Assembly: GCA_017948555.1 (NCBI GenBank)
Contig: JAFMYY010000001.1
Location: 248,001-312,000, forward strand
Source: Cesiribacteraceae bacterium YIM B00369
Lineage (GTDB): Bacteria; Bacteroidota; Bacteroidia; Cytophagales; Cyclobacteriaceae
DNA length: 64,000 bases
Reading direction: 5' to 3'
Position numbers and translations under genes: made by a program. This document shows, one piece after another, positions 26,720 through 35,649 of this stretch. Every line of letters begins with the position of its first letter. Positions within the stretch are counted from its first letter, which is position 1. The notes under the pieces are model-generated. The model did not search any database and was not told the origin of the DNA. It saw only the letters and a program-made list of their open reading frames with translations.

Positions 26720-29700
26720 ATGAACAACTTTTTCAAACACCCCCTCAGGCAATCAGCCTTTAGTATTTTTTTGTTTTCCGTATGCTGCCTGTCAGGCACA
26801 TTGCTTTGTATCCCGCAAGCTTTTGCCCAGTTGAGTGGCACCTACACCATTGGCGGCGCCGGTGGAGACTATGCAAATTTTAGTGAAGCAGCAGACGCCC
26901 TGGAATCAGGGGGCGTATCATCAGCGGTAACGTTTAAGGTCCGGCCCGGTACTTATGAAGAGCAGTTAAGCATTAACGCTATCCCCGGAAGCTCCTGCAA
27001 TGCCCCCGTAATTTTTGAAGGAGATGCTGCTGCACCGGGGCAAGTCATCCTGCAGGCTCCTGATGAAGCAGGTTTTGCACTTCAGCTAAACGGAACAGAT
27101 GGAATAGGCTTCCGGAATATGAGCATCGTTAAGGATATAATGGTTTCCCCGGGCTCAGACTGCTTTAAGCTGGAGGATAATATTATTGTAGGGGCTGTTA
27201 AAAGCCGGTCCTCTGCCAGTGAAAGAAATCATGAGCATGTTTACCGGAACAACGTTTTTCAGAGTGGTTCAATCGAAGTAGTGAACGAGGCTCCGTGGAA
27301 TCCTGATGCTCCGGTCTTTGATGAAGGGCTGGTAATAGAAGGGAATGAGTTCCGCCCTGTCGGGACTATACTAGTGGAAGGCCAGAGTGACTTTATCATC
27401 AGTAATAATATCCTCCCGGAGTTAAGGCAGGAAGCTGACGGTTTAACTATTCTTAACAGCTGGTATGGACAGGAGATTGACGGGAACAGCATTAGTGTGA
27501 CCACCGGCAATTATAAGGGAACGGCTATGCTCCTGAATTCAGTTGCTGCAGCAAGTATAAGCAGGAACATCATCAGGGCAACAGAAGGAGGTGTTGGTAT
27601 GCGGTTTATAACCGGTAAATCTCAGGGCAATGAGATTTTAATGGCCAATAATAAAATTGAGGTGAGCGGATATGATGCGCGGGGCCATAATTACTTCCCT
27701 ATCTCAAACCTAGTGGGACTGGATATCACCAACAACCGGGAAAACACGGTAAAACTCATCCATAACACTATCCGGGTATCAGGCTATACGGAGTATGTGC
27801 CAAACTACACGCTTTCTCTTGACGGAAGAAACCACAGCTTCCATCTTTTAAATAATGATATTATGAATGGTTCCTATGGCTCTCTTATCGGTACCGGGAA
27901 TGCCTATGCTATAGAGATCATGGACTACAATAACTTATTTAAATACGATGATAATAATTTCCTTGCTTCATGGCAAAGTTCCACTGGGTTTGATGAACAT
28001 TCTGTGAGTGTCAACTCATCTTCTTCTGAAGAGCCTGTTGATGAATTGATTGGAGCAGGTATTTATGTAGCCGCTGTTTCGCGGGATATTAAGGGCAGGC
28101 TCAGAAATGATCCGCCAACCATCGGCGCTGTGGAAGGAGGGCTTCCTGCCACCACCCTTAGCGGCACCTATACCATTGGTGGCGAAAGCCCTGATTTTGA
28201 GGATTTTTCTGCGGCGGCCTCCGCAATGGAAAGTTTAGGGGTTACGGGTGATATTGTATTTAAAGTCAGGCCCGGGGAGTACACCGAACAGCTGAGAATA
28301 GAAGGGTTCTCCAGCCCGGAAACCAGCGTTACTTTTGAAGGGGAAAACGGGGACAGCACAGCTGTTGTGCTTCATTATCCTTTTGATGATGCTTTAATCC
28401 TTGAAGAGGTTAGTAATGTCACCTTCCGGCATATTTCCTTTGGATCGGGAGTGGGGATTTACCGCTCCTCTGATTTGCTGTTTGAAGGAAACGTAATGAG
28501 TGGCGTCAGGGCCTTTACCGTAAATTCAGATATTTATCGCAATAACCATTTTGAAGAAGGCGGAATCAGTAAAAGTGGCGAAGGGGTCCGTGAACAGGCG
28601 GGTAACCTCTTTTTTAATTCAGACAAAAACGTGGTGATCCGCGATAATGTATTTGAAGTGAAAGGATCAGCTATTTCTTTGTTCGCTCAGGATAGTGTAC
28701 TCATCAGCCATAATAAAATTACCATTGATGATGAGGACGGAGCTGGCAGCGCAACTGCTATAGAAGTCAGGAATGGCGAAAATTTGATAGGAATCAATCA
28801 TAATTCCATAGTTTCCAGGCAGTCCAATACCACAGGAATTTCTATCAAAGGAGACTATTTTGCCGGTGTAATGCCTGAGACGATAAGCTATAACAGCATC
28901 GGACTACTGAAAGGTGGAACCGGTATGAGCTTTGACTTTAATTCAAGCAGTGGGGCAGGAGGTGGCCTTGTAGCTAATAATATGATTTCCATCTATGCCG
29001 GCAATGGCAGTAAGGGCATAGCAGTTACCTCTTACACACTCGGGGTTCAGCTTTTTCACAATAGTATAAATCTGTACGGGAATGACAGCAGCAGCAGAGC
29101 CCTCTATTTCAACCTTGAATTTGAGGAGCCTGTAAGCATTGATGTAACCAACAATATTCTGGCAAATCAGGCAGGTGGATACGCCTTGTATGGAAGCTTT
29201 TCCGGGGAAGGTGGAAACATTGCATCCTCTGATTATAATGTGTTGTATACAAGTGGAGATTCTCTGGTATACTGGAAGGAAAATTTCGCAAAAGATCTTT
29301 CGGCCTGGCAAAGCCTTAGCCGCTTTGATGACAATTCACTGGCTGTGGACCCCCGATTTGTTTCTGCGGAGAACTTAACTTCTGAAAATCCTGCACTTGC
29401 AGGCGCCGGAATGGCAGTAAATGGGGTGCAGGATGATTTTTACGGCGAGCAACGTGCCTATCCGCCTGCTATAGGGGCAGTGGAAAAGATTCAGGATAAC
29501 CAGGGGCCTGTGGTGGAGGCAGGCAGGGACAAAACACTTACCCTGCCTGAAAATACAATAAGCTTAAGTGGTATTGCCAGGAGTAGTAACAGCCGCTTTG
29601 TCGCTTTTCGCTGGGAGAAGGTAAGTGGCCCTGCCGTTACGATGGCAGGAGAAAGAACGGCAAATGTGCAGCTTTCGGATCTGGTGGAAGGAACCTATGT

Positions 29701-30637
29701 TTTCAGGTTTACCGCTACGGACAATAAAGGCGCTGTGGCTACGGATGAAATGACACTTACAGTAATGCCGGGCGAACAGTCCAATCAGCCACCTGTGGTG
29801 AGTGCAGGATCGGATAAGGTGATCATGCTGCCGGACAACACTATTTCCTTGTCCGGAACGGGCAGGGATCCGGACGGACGTTTTACCGCCTTCCTTTGGG
29901 AGAAGGTAAGCGGGCCTGCCGTTACGATGGCAGGGGAGAGAACGGCGAATGTGCGGCTTTCAGACCTGGTGGAAGGAACCTATGTTTTCAGGTTTACCGC
30001 TACGGACAATGAAGGTGCTAAGGGTTCGGATGAAATGACACTTACAGTAATGCCGGGCGAGCAGTCTAACCAGCCTCCTGTGGTGAGTGCAGGGTCGGAT
30101 AAGGTGATTATGCTGCCGGTTAATAGCATATCTTTATCGGGAACGGGCAGGGATCCTGACGGACGTTTTACAGCCTTTCGTTGGGAGAAAGTAAGTGGTC
30201 CTGCCGTTGCAATGGCAGGGGAGAGAACGGCAAATGTGCGGCTTTCGGACCTGGTGGAAGGAACCTATGTTTTCAGGTTTACCGCTACCGACAATGAAGG
30301 TGCTAAGGGTTCGGATGAAATGACGCTAACGGTAAGGGCCGGGCAGCAGCTGGCTGGCAGCGAAGTAAACAGGATCAGCGTTTCTGCCTATCCGAATACC
30401 TTCCGGGATTATGTGAATGTACAGATTCAGGCTGAGGAGCAGGAGCAGTACGAACTGAGGGTGTATGATTTAATGGGGAGGGAATATTATCAGAATACCT
30501 TTGTCCATGACCATTTTAACGGAGGCTTACACCGCATTGACCTTTCGGGAGTTAACCTTCAGGAAGGAGTGTACCTCATCCTGATAGAAGACCAGGCTAA
30601 TGGCATTCGCGAGACAGTGAAAATAGTTAAGAAGTAG
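26720..30637 (+). CDS. Secreted beta-helix/PKD surface protein with T9SS sorting domain
   Basis: 1305 aa. Signal peptide 1-36 (hydrophobic core, AFA cleavage site). Two homologous right-handed beta-helix modules follow, starting near residues 38 and 480, each opening with LSGTYTIGG and VKFKVRPG.Y.EQL-like sequence and rich in NN..G/SGN turns. Three PKD-like repeats of about 95 residues (starting near 927, 1021, 1117; core LSGTGRDPDGRFTAF.WEKVSGPAV) are nearly identical at DNA level. The C-terminal 85 residues (from about 1215: SAYPNTFRDYVNVQI ... EGVYLILIED ... ETVKIVKK) form a type IX secretion sorting domain. Probably an exported, surface-attached or released polysaccharide-binding or adhesive protein. 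The near-identical PKD repeats suggest recent duplication. Isolated gene, followed by a hairpin. Confidence 0.9.
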   Translation: MNNFFKHPLRQSAFSIFLFSVCCLSGTLLCIPQAFAQLSGTYTIGGAGGDYANFSEAADALESGGVSSAVTFKVRPGTYEEQLSINAIPGSSCNAPVIFEGDAAAPGQVILQAPDEAGFALQLNGTDGIGFRNMSIVKDIMVSPGSDCFKLEDNIIVGAVKSRSSASERNHEHVYRNNVFQSGSIEVVNEAPWNPDAPVFDEGLVIEGNEFRPVGTILVEGQSDFIISNNILPELRQEADGLTILNSWYGQEIDGNSISVTTGNYKGTAMLLNSVAAASISRNIIRATEGGVGMRFITGKSQGNEILMANNKIEVSGYDARGHNYFPISNLVGLDITNNRENTVKLIHNTIRVSGYTEYVPNYTLSLDGRNHSFHLLNNDIMNGSYGSLIGTGNAYAIEIMDYNNLFKYDDNNFLASWQSSTGFDEHSVSVNSSSSEEPVDELIGAGIYVAAVSRDIKGRLRNDPPTIGAVEGGLPATTLSGTYTIGGESPDFEDFSAAASAMESLGVTGDIVFKVRPGEYTEQLRIEGFSSPETSVTFEGENGDSTAVVLHYPFDDALILEEVSNVTFRHISFGSGVGIYRSSDLLFEGNVMSGVRAFTVNSDIYRNNHFEEGGISKSGEGVREQAGNLFFNSDKNVVIRDNVFEVKGSAISLFAQDSVLISHNKITIDDEDGAGSATAIEVRNGENLIGINHNSIVSRQSNTTGISIKGDYFAGVMPETISYNSIGLLKGGTGMSFDFNSSSGAGGGLVANNMISIYAGNGSKGIAVTSYTLGVQLFHNSINLYGNDSSSRALYFNLEFEEPVSIDVTNNILANQAGGYALYGSFSGEGGNIASSDYNVLYTSGDSLVYWKENFAKDLSAWQSLSRFDDNSLAVDPRFVSAENLTSENPALAGAGMAVNGVQDDFYGEQRAYPPAIGAVEKIQDNQGPVVEAGRDKTLTLPENTISLSGIARSSNSRFVAFRWEKVSGPAVTMAGERTANVQLSDLVEGTYVFRFTATDNKGAVATDEMTLTVMPGEQSNQPPVVSAGSDKVIMLPDNTISLSGTGRDPDGRFTAFLWEKVSGPAVTMAGERTANVRLSDLVEGTYVFRFTATDNEGAKGSDEMTLTVMPGEQSNQPPVVSAGSDKVIMLPVNSISLSGTGRDPDGRFTAFRWEKVSGPAVAMAGERTANVRLSDLVEGTYVFRFTATDNEGAKGSDEMTLTVRAGQQLAGSEVNRISVSAYPNTFRDYVNVQIQAEEQEQYELRVYDLMGREYYQNTFVHDHFNGGLHRIDLSGVNLQEGVYLILIEDQANGIRETVKIVKK

Positions 30638-30673
30638 TAAGTAGCCTTTTGCTTAAAAAGGCTGGTAACCAGC

Positions 30674-30712
30674 AGAGGCCGTTCCGGATAATTCCCGGTG
30701 CGGCCTCTTTGG
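30674..30712 (+). terminator. Hairpin after the T9SS protein
   Basis: AGAGGCCG (30674-30681) pairs with CGGCCTCT (30701-30708), followed by TTGG; loop 19 nt with a further short stem. Located 37 bp after the stop codon. Weak T-run, so a moderate call. The 30638-30993 gap also holds repeat R2 and nothing else. Confidence 0.5.
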
Positions 30713-30810
30713 TTAATGAGCAGTACTGCAGCAAGAAAATGGACAGGTTTTTAATGATAAGTTATTTAGCTCATCAGCTTAATTTAAGGAATAATTTTGC
30801 CAGAAGAAGT

Positions 30811-30834
30811 GTTAATTATAATTATATTTAACGC
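30811..30834 (+). repeat. Dispersed palindromic repeat, copy R2
   Basis: Left half GTTAATTATAAT, right half TATATTTAACGC; one change from R1. Lies between the convergent T9SS gene and acetyltransferase gene. Confidence 0.85.
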
Positions 30835-30993
30835 CTTAATTTAAGATCTGAAGTGGTTTTTTGTTTATTCCTGTCCGTTCAGGATAATCAGGCCAATCAC
30901 TTTTCTCCGGCTCAACTTTTAATACTCCAGCTGGTTCGAAACAACGCTTCCTGCCATAGTAAGAATGTTTTTCCTGCCCCAAATCCTTTATTG

Positions 30994-31605
30994 TCATTCT
31001 TTCCATCTGAAGGAATCATCAAGCAATTTTGCTCTGTCTTCCTGTGTTAAGTTCTGGTTGAGTTTCCGGATTATTCTGGCAGGATTTCCAAACACCAGGG
31101 AATCTTCAGGAATGCTTTTCGTTACTACTGAGCCTGCACCAACCACAGAACGGTCGCCAATGGTAACCCCGCCTAAAATCGTGGAATGACCACCGATCCA
31201 GCAGTCGCGACCTATTACAACCGGTTTGGTAACCTCCCATGATTTACGTTCCATTACTTCAGTTGGATGGCCGGCAGAATAAATATGAACACCAGGAGCA
31301 ATCATGGTATTATCACCAATGGTAACAGTGCCGCCATCAAGAATCACACATCCAAAGTTGAGGAAAACATGATCACCGGCATATATCAAATCGCCATAAT
31401 CGCAGTAAAAAGGAGGCTCTAAATGTAAATCTAAAGCTGAGTTAGGGCATATTTCATTGATGGTTGCCTGGAATTTGTCTGTATAATATTCAGTAACATT
31501 CAACCTGTGCAATTTACGCTTGGTTTGAGTTCTGATTTCTAACAATTCAGCACTCATTGCCCGGTAAGGTTCGCCGGCAATCATTTTTTCTCTCTCTGAT
31601 TTCAT
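30994..31605 (-). CDS. Sugar O-acetyltransferase (maltose/galactoside acetyltransferase family)
   Basis: 203-aa hexapeptide-repeat acyltransferase. The N-terminal Mac domain (EREKMIAGEPYRAMSAELLEIR) is followed by the left-handed beta-helix with repeats such as IGDNTMIAPGV, the catalytic histidine segment HIYSAGHPT, WIGGHSTILGGVTIGDRSVVGAGSVVTK and the terminal FGNPARIIRKL. Length and all landmarks fit Maa/LacA/NodL enzymes, which transfer acetyl from acetyl-CoA to a sugar hydroxyl. Substrate unknown. Possibly in one unit with the next minus-strand gene upstream, 200 bp away. Confidence 0.92.
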   Translation of the reverse strand: MKSEREKMIAGEPYRAMSAELLEIRTQTKRKLHRLNVTEYYTDKFQATINEICPNSALDLHLEPPFYCDYGDLIYAGDHVFLNFGCVILDGGTVTIGDNTMIAPGVHIYSAGHPTEVMERKSWEVTKPVVIGRDCWIGGHSTILGGVTIGDRSVVGAGSVVTKSIPEDSLVFGNPARIIRKLNQNLTQEDRAKLLDDSFRWKE

Positions 31606-31805
31606 TCTTTTAATATACTTTAGGTATCTTTTTATAAACAGGAGTCCGGTTTATCTGATTGCTGAAAAATACAAACTTCCCGCGTTTACACCAAGTGCCG
31701 ATTCTTTTCGGTGTTGTGGAAAGGGATAGCCAACCTAAACCTGGTTGAGGTGTTTCTTTTTGCCATCCAACCGCCAATCCTCAGGCATAAAAAGAAGGGG
31801 CATTA

Positions 31806-32339
31806 CTAAATCAACTCCCTTTTCTTCAGTTCTTCTTTCATCACCTCAGCAGGTTCGTAATAACTCTTCCTGCCCGGATAGGTGGTAATATAGGTATTCA
31901 TGGATCGGGTGTACTCAATCCATAAGGGCTCTGTTTCGAGTTCGTCATAATCTCTTTTTAACGCTGGAGTGAAATCCATTTTCAGTCGGGAGAGATGGGC
32001 AATGGGTGATCTGCTGGATTTGGTATTCAGCCCAAAAGCATCTGTATGCGCCAGGTATTTTTCGGGATCCATACTATGGAGGCGCATGGTAAAGGCAAGG
32101 TACTGGCGGAAAGTAGCTGCAAAATCAGGATGGTCGCTTTTTCGATACTTTATAATCAGGATGGAGAATTTGGTGACTTCATTAGTGAAAATGATGTTCA
32201 TCTTCCGGTTGATATTAAGGATATCCCCATACCAGGAAAAGATTGGGTCTGCTTCCTGCTCTGATACTTCCGGCAGATCCTTGCAGAAAGAGTTGCTTAA
32301 ATGGCCGGTAAGCTTTTTGGTCTGGTAGAGTCTGATCAT
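31806..32339 (-). CDS. Hypothetical protein, DUF6933-like
   Basis: 177 aa. The opening MIRLYQTKKLTGHL, the SWYGDILNINRKMNIIFTNEVTKFSILI block and the overall length resemble a small uncharacterised family (DUF6933-like) of short stand-alone proteins; I am not certain of the family name. No membrane segment or catalytic motif. It lies upstream of the acetyltransferase on the same strand and between palindromic repeats R2 and R3. Confidence 0.65.
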   Translation of the reverse strand: MIRLYQTKKLTGHLSNSFCKDLPEVSEQEADPIFSWYGDILNINRKMNIIFTNEVTKFSILIIKYRKSDHPDFAATFRQYLAFTMRLHSMDPEKYLAHTDAFGLNTKSSRSPIAHLSRLKMDFTPALKRDYDELETEPLWIEYTRSMNTYITTYPGRKSYYEPAEVMKEELKKRELI

Positions 32340-32412
32340 TTTATAGGAGGTATGTTGGCAAATTATCGGAGGAAAGATACAAAACCGGAGGTTTATTTCA
32401 TCAGCAGAAAGC

Positions 32413-32436
32413 GTTAACTATAATTGTTTTTAACAT
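32413..32436 (+). repeat. Dispersed palindromic repeat, copy R3
   Basis: Left half GTTAACTATAAT, right half TGTTTTTAACAT; the most diverged right half of the set. Lies in the 302-bp divergent gap 32340-32641. Confidence 0.75.
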
Positions 32437-32544
32437 TTACAGGAAACGGTTTATACGCCGCGACAGGAGGAAAGCTTAATCAGGGGCTTAAATCAGGATT
32501 ACATTTTTTAAATGCAACAATGATGCAATTATATGAATTTCTCC

Positions 32545-32552
32545 TACCTTTG
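32545..32552 (+). promoter_or_regulatory. Putative -7 promoter element for the TrxR-like gene
   Basis: TACCTTTG matches the Bacteroidota -7 consensus TAnnTTTG and lies 90 bp before the ATG at 32642. No clear TTG at the -33 position, so only moderately supported. Confidence 0.4.
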
Positions 32553-32641
32553 TTAAATCAAATTTAACTTTTAGCAAAGCACTTTTAGTGCTGGCAGCAC
32601 TTGTCTTCCCATTGCAGGTATCCATTATAAAGTAAAACAAC

Positions 32642-33550
32642 ATGAAAGCCAATCAGGATTTTGAAGTGATCATTATTGGAGGAAGCTATGCAGGGCTTTC
32701 TGCAGGTATGGCTTTAGGCCGGTCGCTCAGAAAAGTTTTAATTATCGATAGCGGGAAGCCTTGTAACAGGCAAACACCGCACTCCCATAATTTCATTACC
32801 CAGGACGGCAAAGCTCCCGGAGTGATTGCTGCCGAAGCCAAAAGGCAGGTTGAGCAGTATGATACGGTAATGTTTTATGACGGGCTTGCTTCAGGTGGAG
32901 CAAAAACAGAAAGTGGATTTCGTATTAAAACAGAATCGGGCGACACATTTAGCGGGAGGAAATTAATTTTTGCTACTGGAGTCAGTGATCTTATGCCGGA
33001 TATACCAGGATTTTCCGAATGTTGGGGTATTTCAGTACTCCATTGTCCCTATTGCCATGGTTATGAAGTCAGAAATGAAGCCACCGGCATTCTTGGGAAT
33101 GGGGAAACCGGATATGACTTTTCAAAACTGATTAGCAACTGGACTAAGGATCTGACACTTTTCACTAATGGGAAATCAACCTTGAGCAGGGATCAGACGG
33201 AAAAGCTGGGAGAGCACGGGATTACAATAGCAGAGGCAGAAATTGAGGCCCTAACACATAAAAAGGGCCGGATTGAAAATATTGTGTTCAAAGGTGGGGC
33301 TCAGCAGCCTGTCAGGGCGATGTATGCCAGGGTGCCTTTCGTTCAGCATTGCGAAGTACCCGCTCAATTAGGCTGTGAATTGACTGAGCTTGGGCATATA
33401 AAAGTAGATGCAATGCAAAAAACCTCCATACCAGGCGTGTTTGCATGTGGTGATAGCACTACTATGATGCGCTCTGTCGCCAACGCTGTGGCAACGGGAA
33501 ATTTTGCAGGAGCTGTGGTCAACTCAGAATTAATTCAGGAAGCCTTTTAA
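32642..33550 (+). CDS. Thioredoxin-reductase-like FAD/NAD(P) oxidoreductase
   Basis: 302 aa, the length of the low-molecular-weight thioredoxin reductase family. FAD-binding GGSYAGLSAG near the N-terminus, redox disulfide C135-P-Y-C138, the second nucleotide-binding segment (GILGNGETGYD), and the C-terminal FAD motif FACGDSTTMMRSVANAVATGNFAG. The NADPH-binding loop is atypical (GNGETG in place of GxGxxA), so the reductant and partner may differ from true TrxB; it may act as a stand-alone disulfide oxidoreductase. Single-gene block between R3 and R4. Confidence 0.85.
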   Translation: MKANQDFEVIIIGGSYAGLSAGMALGRSLRKVLIIDSGKPCNRQTPHSHNFITQDGKAPGVIAAEAKRQVEQYDTVMFYDGLASGGAKTESGFRIKTESGDTFSGRKLIFATGVSDLMPDIPGFSECWGISVLHCPYCHGYEVRNEATGILGNGETGYDFSKLISNWTKDLTLFTNGKSTLSRDQTEKLGEHGITIAEAEIEALTHKKGRIENIVFKGGAQQPVRAMYARVPFVQHCEVPAQLGCELTELGHIKVDAMQKTSIPGVFACGDSTTMMRSVANAVATGNFAGAVVNSELIQEAF

Positions 33551-33555
33551 TGTGG

Positions 33556-33630
33556 AATAGAAGGCATTGCTACGCGAAAAAAACAGGATTATGCGGAAGC
33601 CAGGGAATTATTGAAAAAAAGCATGCTTTA
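33556..33630 (+). pseudogene. Possible 3' remnant of a decayed gene
   Basis: The frame IEGIATRKKQDYAEARELLKKSML then stop reads like the C-terminal helix of a protein, but a stop codon precedes it directly and no start exists. Short, so only tentative. Confidence 0.25.
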
Positions 33631-33648
33631 AGTTTATGAAGTGAAAGT

Positions 33649-33672
33649 GTTAACTATAATCATATTTAACGC
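33649..33672 (+). repeat. Dispersed palindromic repeat, copy R4
   Basis: Left half GTTAACTATAAT, right half CATATTTAACGC. Twelve bases before the Fic promoter palindrome. Confidence 0.85.
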
Positions 33673-33683
33673 TTGTGAAATAG

Positions 33684-33716
33684 TATGAGCCGAATAATAT
33701 TATTATTCGGCTCATA
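33684..33716 (+). promoter_or_regulatory. Perfect operator-like palindrome upstream of fic
   Basis: Perfect 16-bp arms around a single base; each arm carries the half-site ATGAGCCGAAT. A TATATTTG (-7 type) element follows at 33724-33731, so the palindrome covers the -33 region. A third half-site, TCGGCTCAT, overlaps the fic start codon (33751-33759). This arrangement fits an operator for repression, plausibly by the winged-helix end of the Fic protein itself. Confidence 0.65.
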
Positions 33717-33757
33717 ATTTACTTATATTTGAGTTGAATAAATAAGCTAATCGGCTC

Positions 33758-34888
33758 ATGAAGTATAGTTGGCAACATCCGGACTGGCCCCATTTCAGGT
33801 ATTCACTTGAAGGGCTGGAGGATATTTTATTTGAATTTGCCGAACGGACAGGTCGGGTAAGTGGTCTTTTGGCTGGTTTATCAGCAGGTACCCGGGCGGA
33901 AGCGATCATTGATATGATGGTCGCTGAGGCTATTAAAACTTCAGAAATTGAAGGTGAGTATTTAAGCAGGCAGGATGTGATGTCATCCATTCGCAATAAT
34001 CTCGGATTAGGGCAGAAATCTGAGCCGGTTTATGACCTGAGAGCCCAGGGGGCAGCAGAATTAATGGTGGATGTGCGGAATAGTTTTGCCGAAAGAATAG
34101 CAGCCGACAAGCTTTTCTCCTGGCATTGCATGATTATGAAAGGAAGTAAAGGAATAGCTATTGGTGAGTGGCGAAGCCATGAAGAACCCATGCAGGTTGT
34201 GTCGGGTCCTATGGGGAGGGAAAGAATTCATTTTGAAGCACCGCCTTCTGCTCAGGTAGCGGATGAAATGGAAGGGCTTATAAAATGGTTCAATCTAACC
34301 GGTCCGGGAGAAAAGCATGAGATTAAGAGGGCGGAGGTGAGATCTGCTATCGCCCATCTCTACTTTGAGACTATTCATCCCTTTGAAGATGGGAATGGCC
34401 GCATAGGTCGTGCAATTGCTGAAAAAGCTTTATCTCAGGGAATAGGGCGACCGGTGCTGCTGAGCTTATCCAGAGCCATAGAAGCAGATAAAAAAGCATA
34501 TTATGATGCACTCCAGGAGGCTCAAAGATCTCTTGAGATTACTCCCTGGCTCAACTATTTTCTCCCAATGGCGCTCGAAGCGCAGAAGCAGGCGGAGAAG
34601 TTGATTGAATTTACGCTGAAGAAGGCTAAATTCTTTGACCGCTTCGGAGGTCAGCTCAATGAACGTCAGCTAAAGGTTGTGCGGCGGATGCTGGAAGAGG
34701 GCCCAAATGGTTTTGAAGGAGGGATGAACGCAAGAAAATACGTTGCCATCGCGACTACTTCCAAAGCAACGGCTACAAGGGACATGCAGGATCTGGCAGA
34801 GAAGAATATATTCCTTCCAACCGGAGGTGGTCGCAGCACCCGTTATTCACTAAACCTCTCCGATGGCTCAGGTGAAACTGCCTTGTGA
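33758..34888 (+). CDS. Fic family protein with N-terminal DUF4172-type domain and winged-helix tail
   Basis: 376-aa Fic (AMP-transferase fold) protein. The N-terminal domain carries the inhibitory motif T61-S-E-I-E65-G66, matching (S/T)xxxE(G/N), so this is a self-inhibited Fic. The catalytic motif is H207-PFEDGNGRIGR, fully intact. Residues about 290-370 (LNERQLKVVRRMLE ... TTSKATATRDMQDLAEKNIF ... RSTRYSLNL) form a winged-helix DNA-binding tail. Known relatives AMPylate or phosphocholinate proteins; the target here is unknown. The gene follows a perfect palindrome with an extra half-site on its start codon, suggesting autoregulation. It is followed after 50 bp by the cREC gene. Confidence 0.93.
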   Translation: MKYSWQHPDWPHFRYSLEGLEDILFEFAERTGRVSGLLAGLSAGTRAEAIIDMMVAEAIKTSEIEGEYLSRQDVMSSIRNNLGLGQKSEPVYDLRAQGAAELMVDVRNSFAERIAADKLFSWHCMIMKGSKGIAIGEWRSHEEPMQVVSGPMGRERIHFEAPPSAQVADEMEGLIKWFNLTGPGEKHEIKRAEVRSAIAHLYFETIHPFEDGNGRIGRAIAEKALSQGIGRPVLLSLSRAIEADKKAYYDALQEAQRSLEITPWLNYFLPMALEAQKQAEKLIEFTLKKAKFFDRFGGQLNERQLKVVRRMLEEGPNGFEGGMNARKYVAIATTSKATATRDMQDLAEKNIFLPTGGGRSTRYSLNLSDGSGETAL

Positions 34889-34939
34889 AAATCACACATC
34901 ATAAAAAATTATATTTAGCTCCTGGAGGATGCAAATGAA

Positions 34940-35278
34940 ATGAAAAAATTATTTCTTGATGATATTCGAACTGTAGACATGGTGTATGAAAAAGCTATGG
35001 AACATGAATTTGATGTTGTGAGGAGTTTTAATGAATTCCTTGCATACATAAAGAAAAACGGACTTCCTCATTTTATCAGCTTCGACAACGACCTTGGCCT
35101 TGACGAAAAAGGAGAAATCGCTCCTGATGGATATGCCGCCGCCAAATGGCTTGTTTATGAATCCGGCCTGGATTTAAAAGACCTGGAATTCAAGGTCCAT
35201 TCTGCTAATCCCATTGCAGCTGAGCAAATTCGGGGCTTGCTCAATAATTATATTAAGCACCTGAATGAATCTGCTTAG
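34940..35278 (+). CDS. Cyclic-phosphate-processing receiver (cREC) domain protein
   Basis: 112 aa, a single truncated receiver-like domain: FLDDIRTVD at the N-terminus (acidic pair of the receiver fold), ISFDNDLGLDEKG (phospho-acceptor-like Asp with an added NDLG motif) and FKVHSANPIAAEQIRGLLNNYI. These are the marks of the cREC family, predicted to process cyclic or branched phosphates, possibly at RNA or ADP-ribose ends; the role is a prediction. Same strand as fic, 51 bp behind it, within the same repeat-bounded block (R4-R5). Confidence 0.8.
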   Translation: MKKLFLDDIRTVDMVYEKAMEHEFDVVRSFNEFLAYIKKNGLPHFISFDNDLGLDEKGEIAPDGYAAAKWLVYESGLDLKDLEFKVHSANPIAAEQIRGLLNNYIKHLNESA

Positions 35279-35345
35279 AGTTGTATCACGTCAGAAGCTT
35301 AGGGGTATGGGAAAAGAATGGAGGGCCTACACCTATATTTTGTGT

Positions 35346-35376
35346 CATGTGTAAATTTTGGCATAATTTACACATG
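35346..35376. repeat. Perfect 12-bp inverted repeat
   Basis: CATGTGTAAATT (35346-35357) and its exact complement (35365-35376) around a 7-nt loop, 68 bp after the cREC stop. On the plus strand it is followed by TTGTATTTTC, so it could be a weak terminator; it could equally be a protein-binding site. Confidence 0.6.
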
Positions 35377-35490
35377 TTGTATTTTCATGGGTATGCAATG
35401 TCCATCTTTCAGTAAGTAAGACTCTCTCAATAGTAATTATTCGTTTACTGATTAGGAGTGGGGAATCTCTTCGAAATAAAATAAATTTTG

Positions 35491-35518
35491 TAATTCGCAA
35501 TTCGCGAATTACGAATTA
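35491..35518. repeat. Near-perfect palindrome
   Basis: TAATTCGCAATTCG followed by CGAATTACGAATTA: 28 bp, palindromic with one mismatched pair. Nine bases before repeat R5. Confidence 0.6.
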
Positions 35519-35526
35519 TTCAAAGG

Positions 35527-35550
35527 GTTAGCTATGATCATATTTAACGG
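35527..35550 (+). repeat. Dispersed palindromic repeat, copy R5
   Basis: Left half GTTAGCTATGAT, right half CATATTTAACGG; three to four changes from R1. Confidence 0.75.
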
Positions 35551-35572
35551 TAGATCACGGAAGGGGCTATCT

Positions 35573-35649
35573 GAACGTGTCGAAAATTGGCAGAAATTTC
35601 GACATGAAAAGGGAACATGTCGAATTTTTTCTGTTTTTTCAACACGTCC
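35573..35649. repeat. Long imperfect inverted repeat (34-bp arms)
   Basis: Arms 35573-35606 and 35616-35649, about 25 of 34 positions paired, 9-nt loop. TGTCGAA-type half-sites recur in alternating orientation inside it. No ORF. Part of a gene-free block (35279-36198) dense in repeats, a possible transfer or replication origin or a regulatory site. Confidence 0.55.

Noticed and set aside
28943-29311. 122-codon minus-strand frame inside the T9SS gene
   Set aside because: Lies wholly antisense to a well-supported secreted protein.
31952-31976. Possible eighth copy of the palindromic repeat
   Set aside because: Only the right end (TTTTTAACGC) matches, length differs, and it is inside a coding region.
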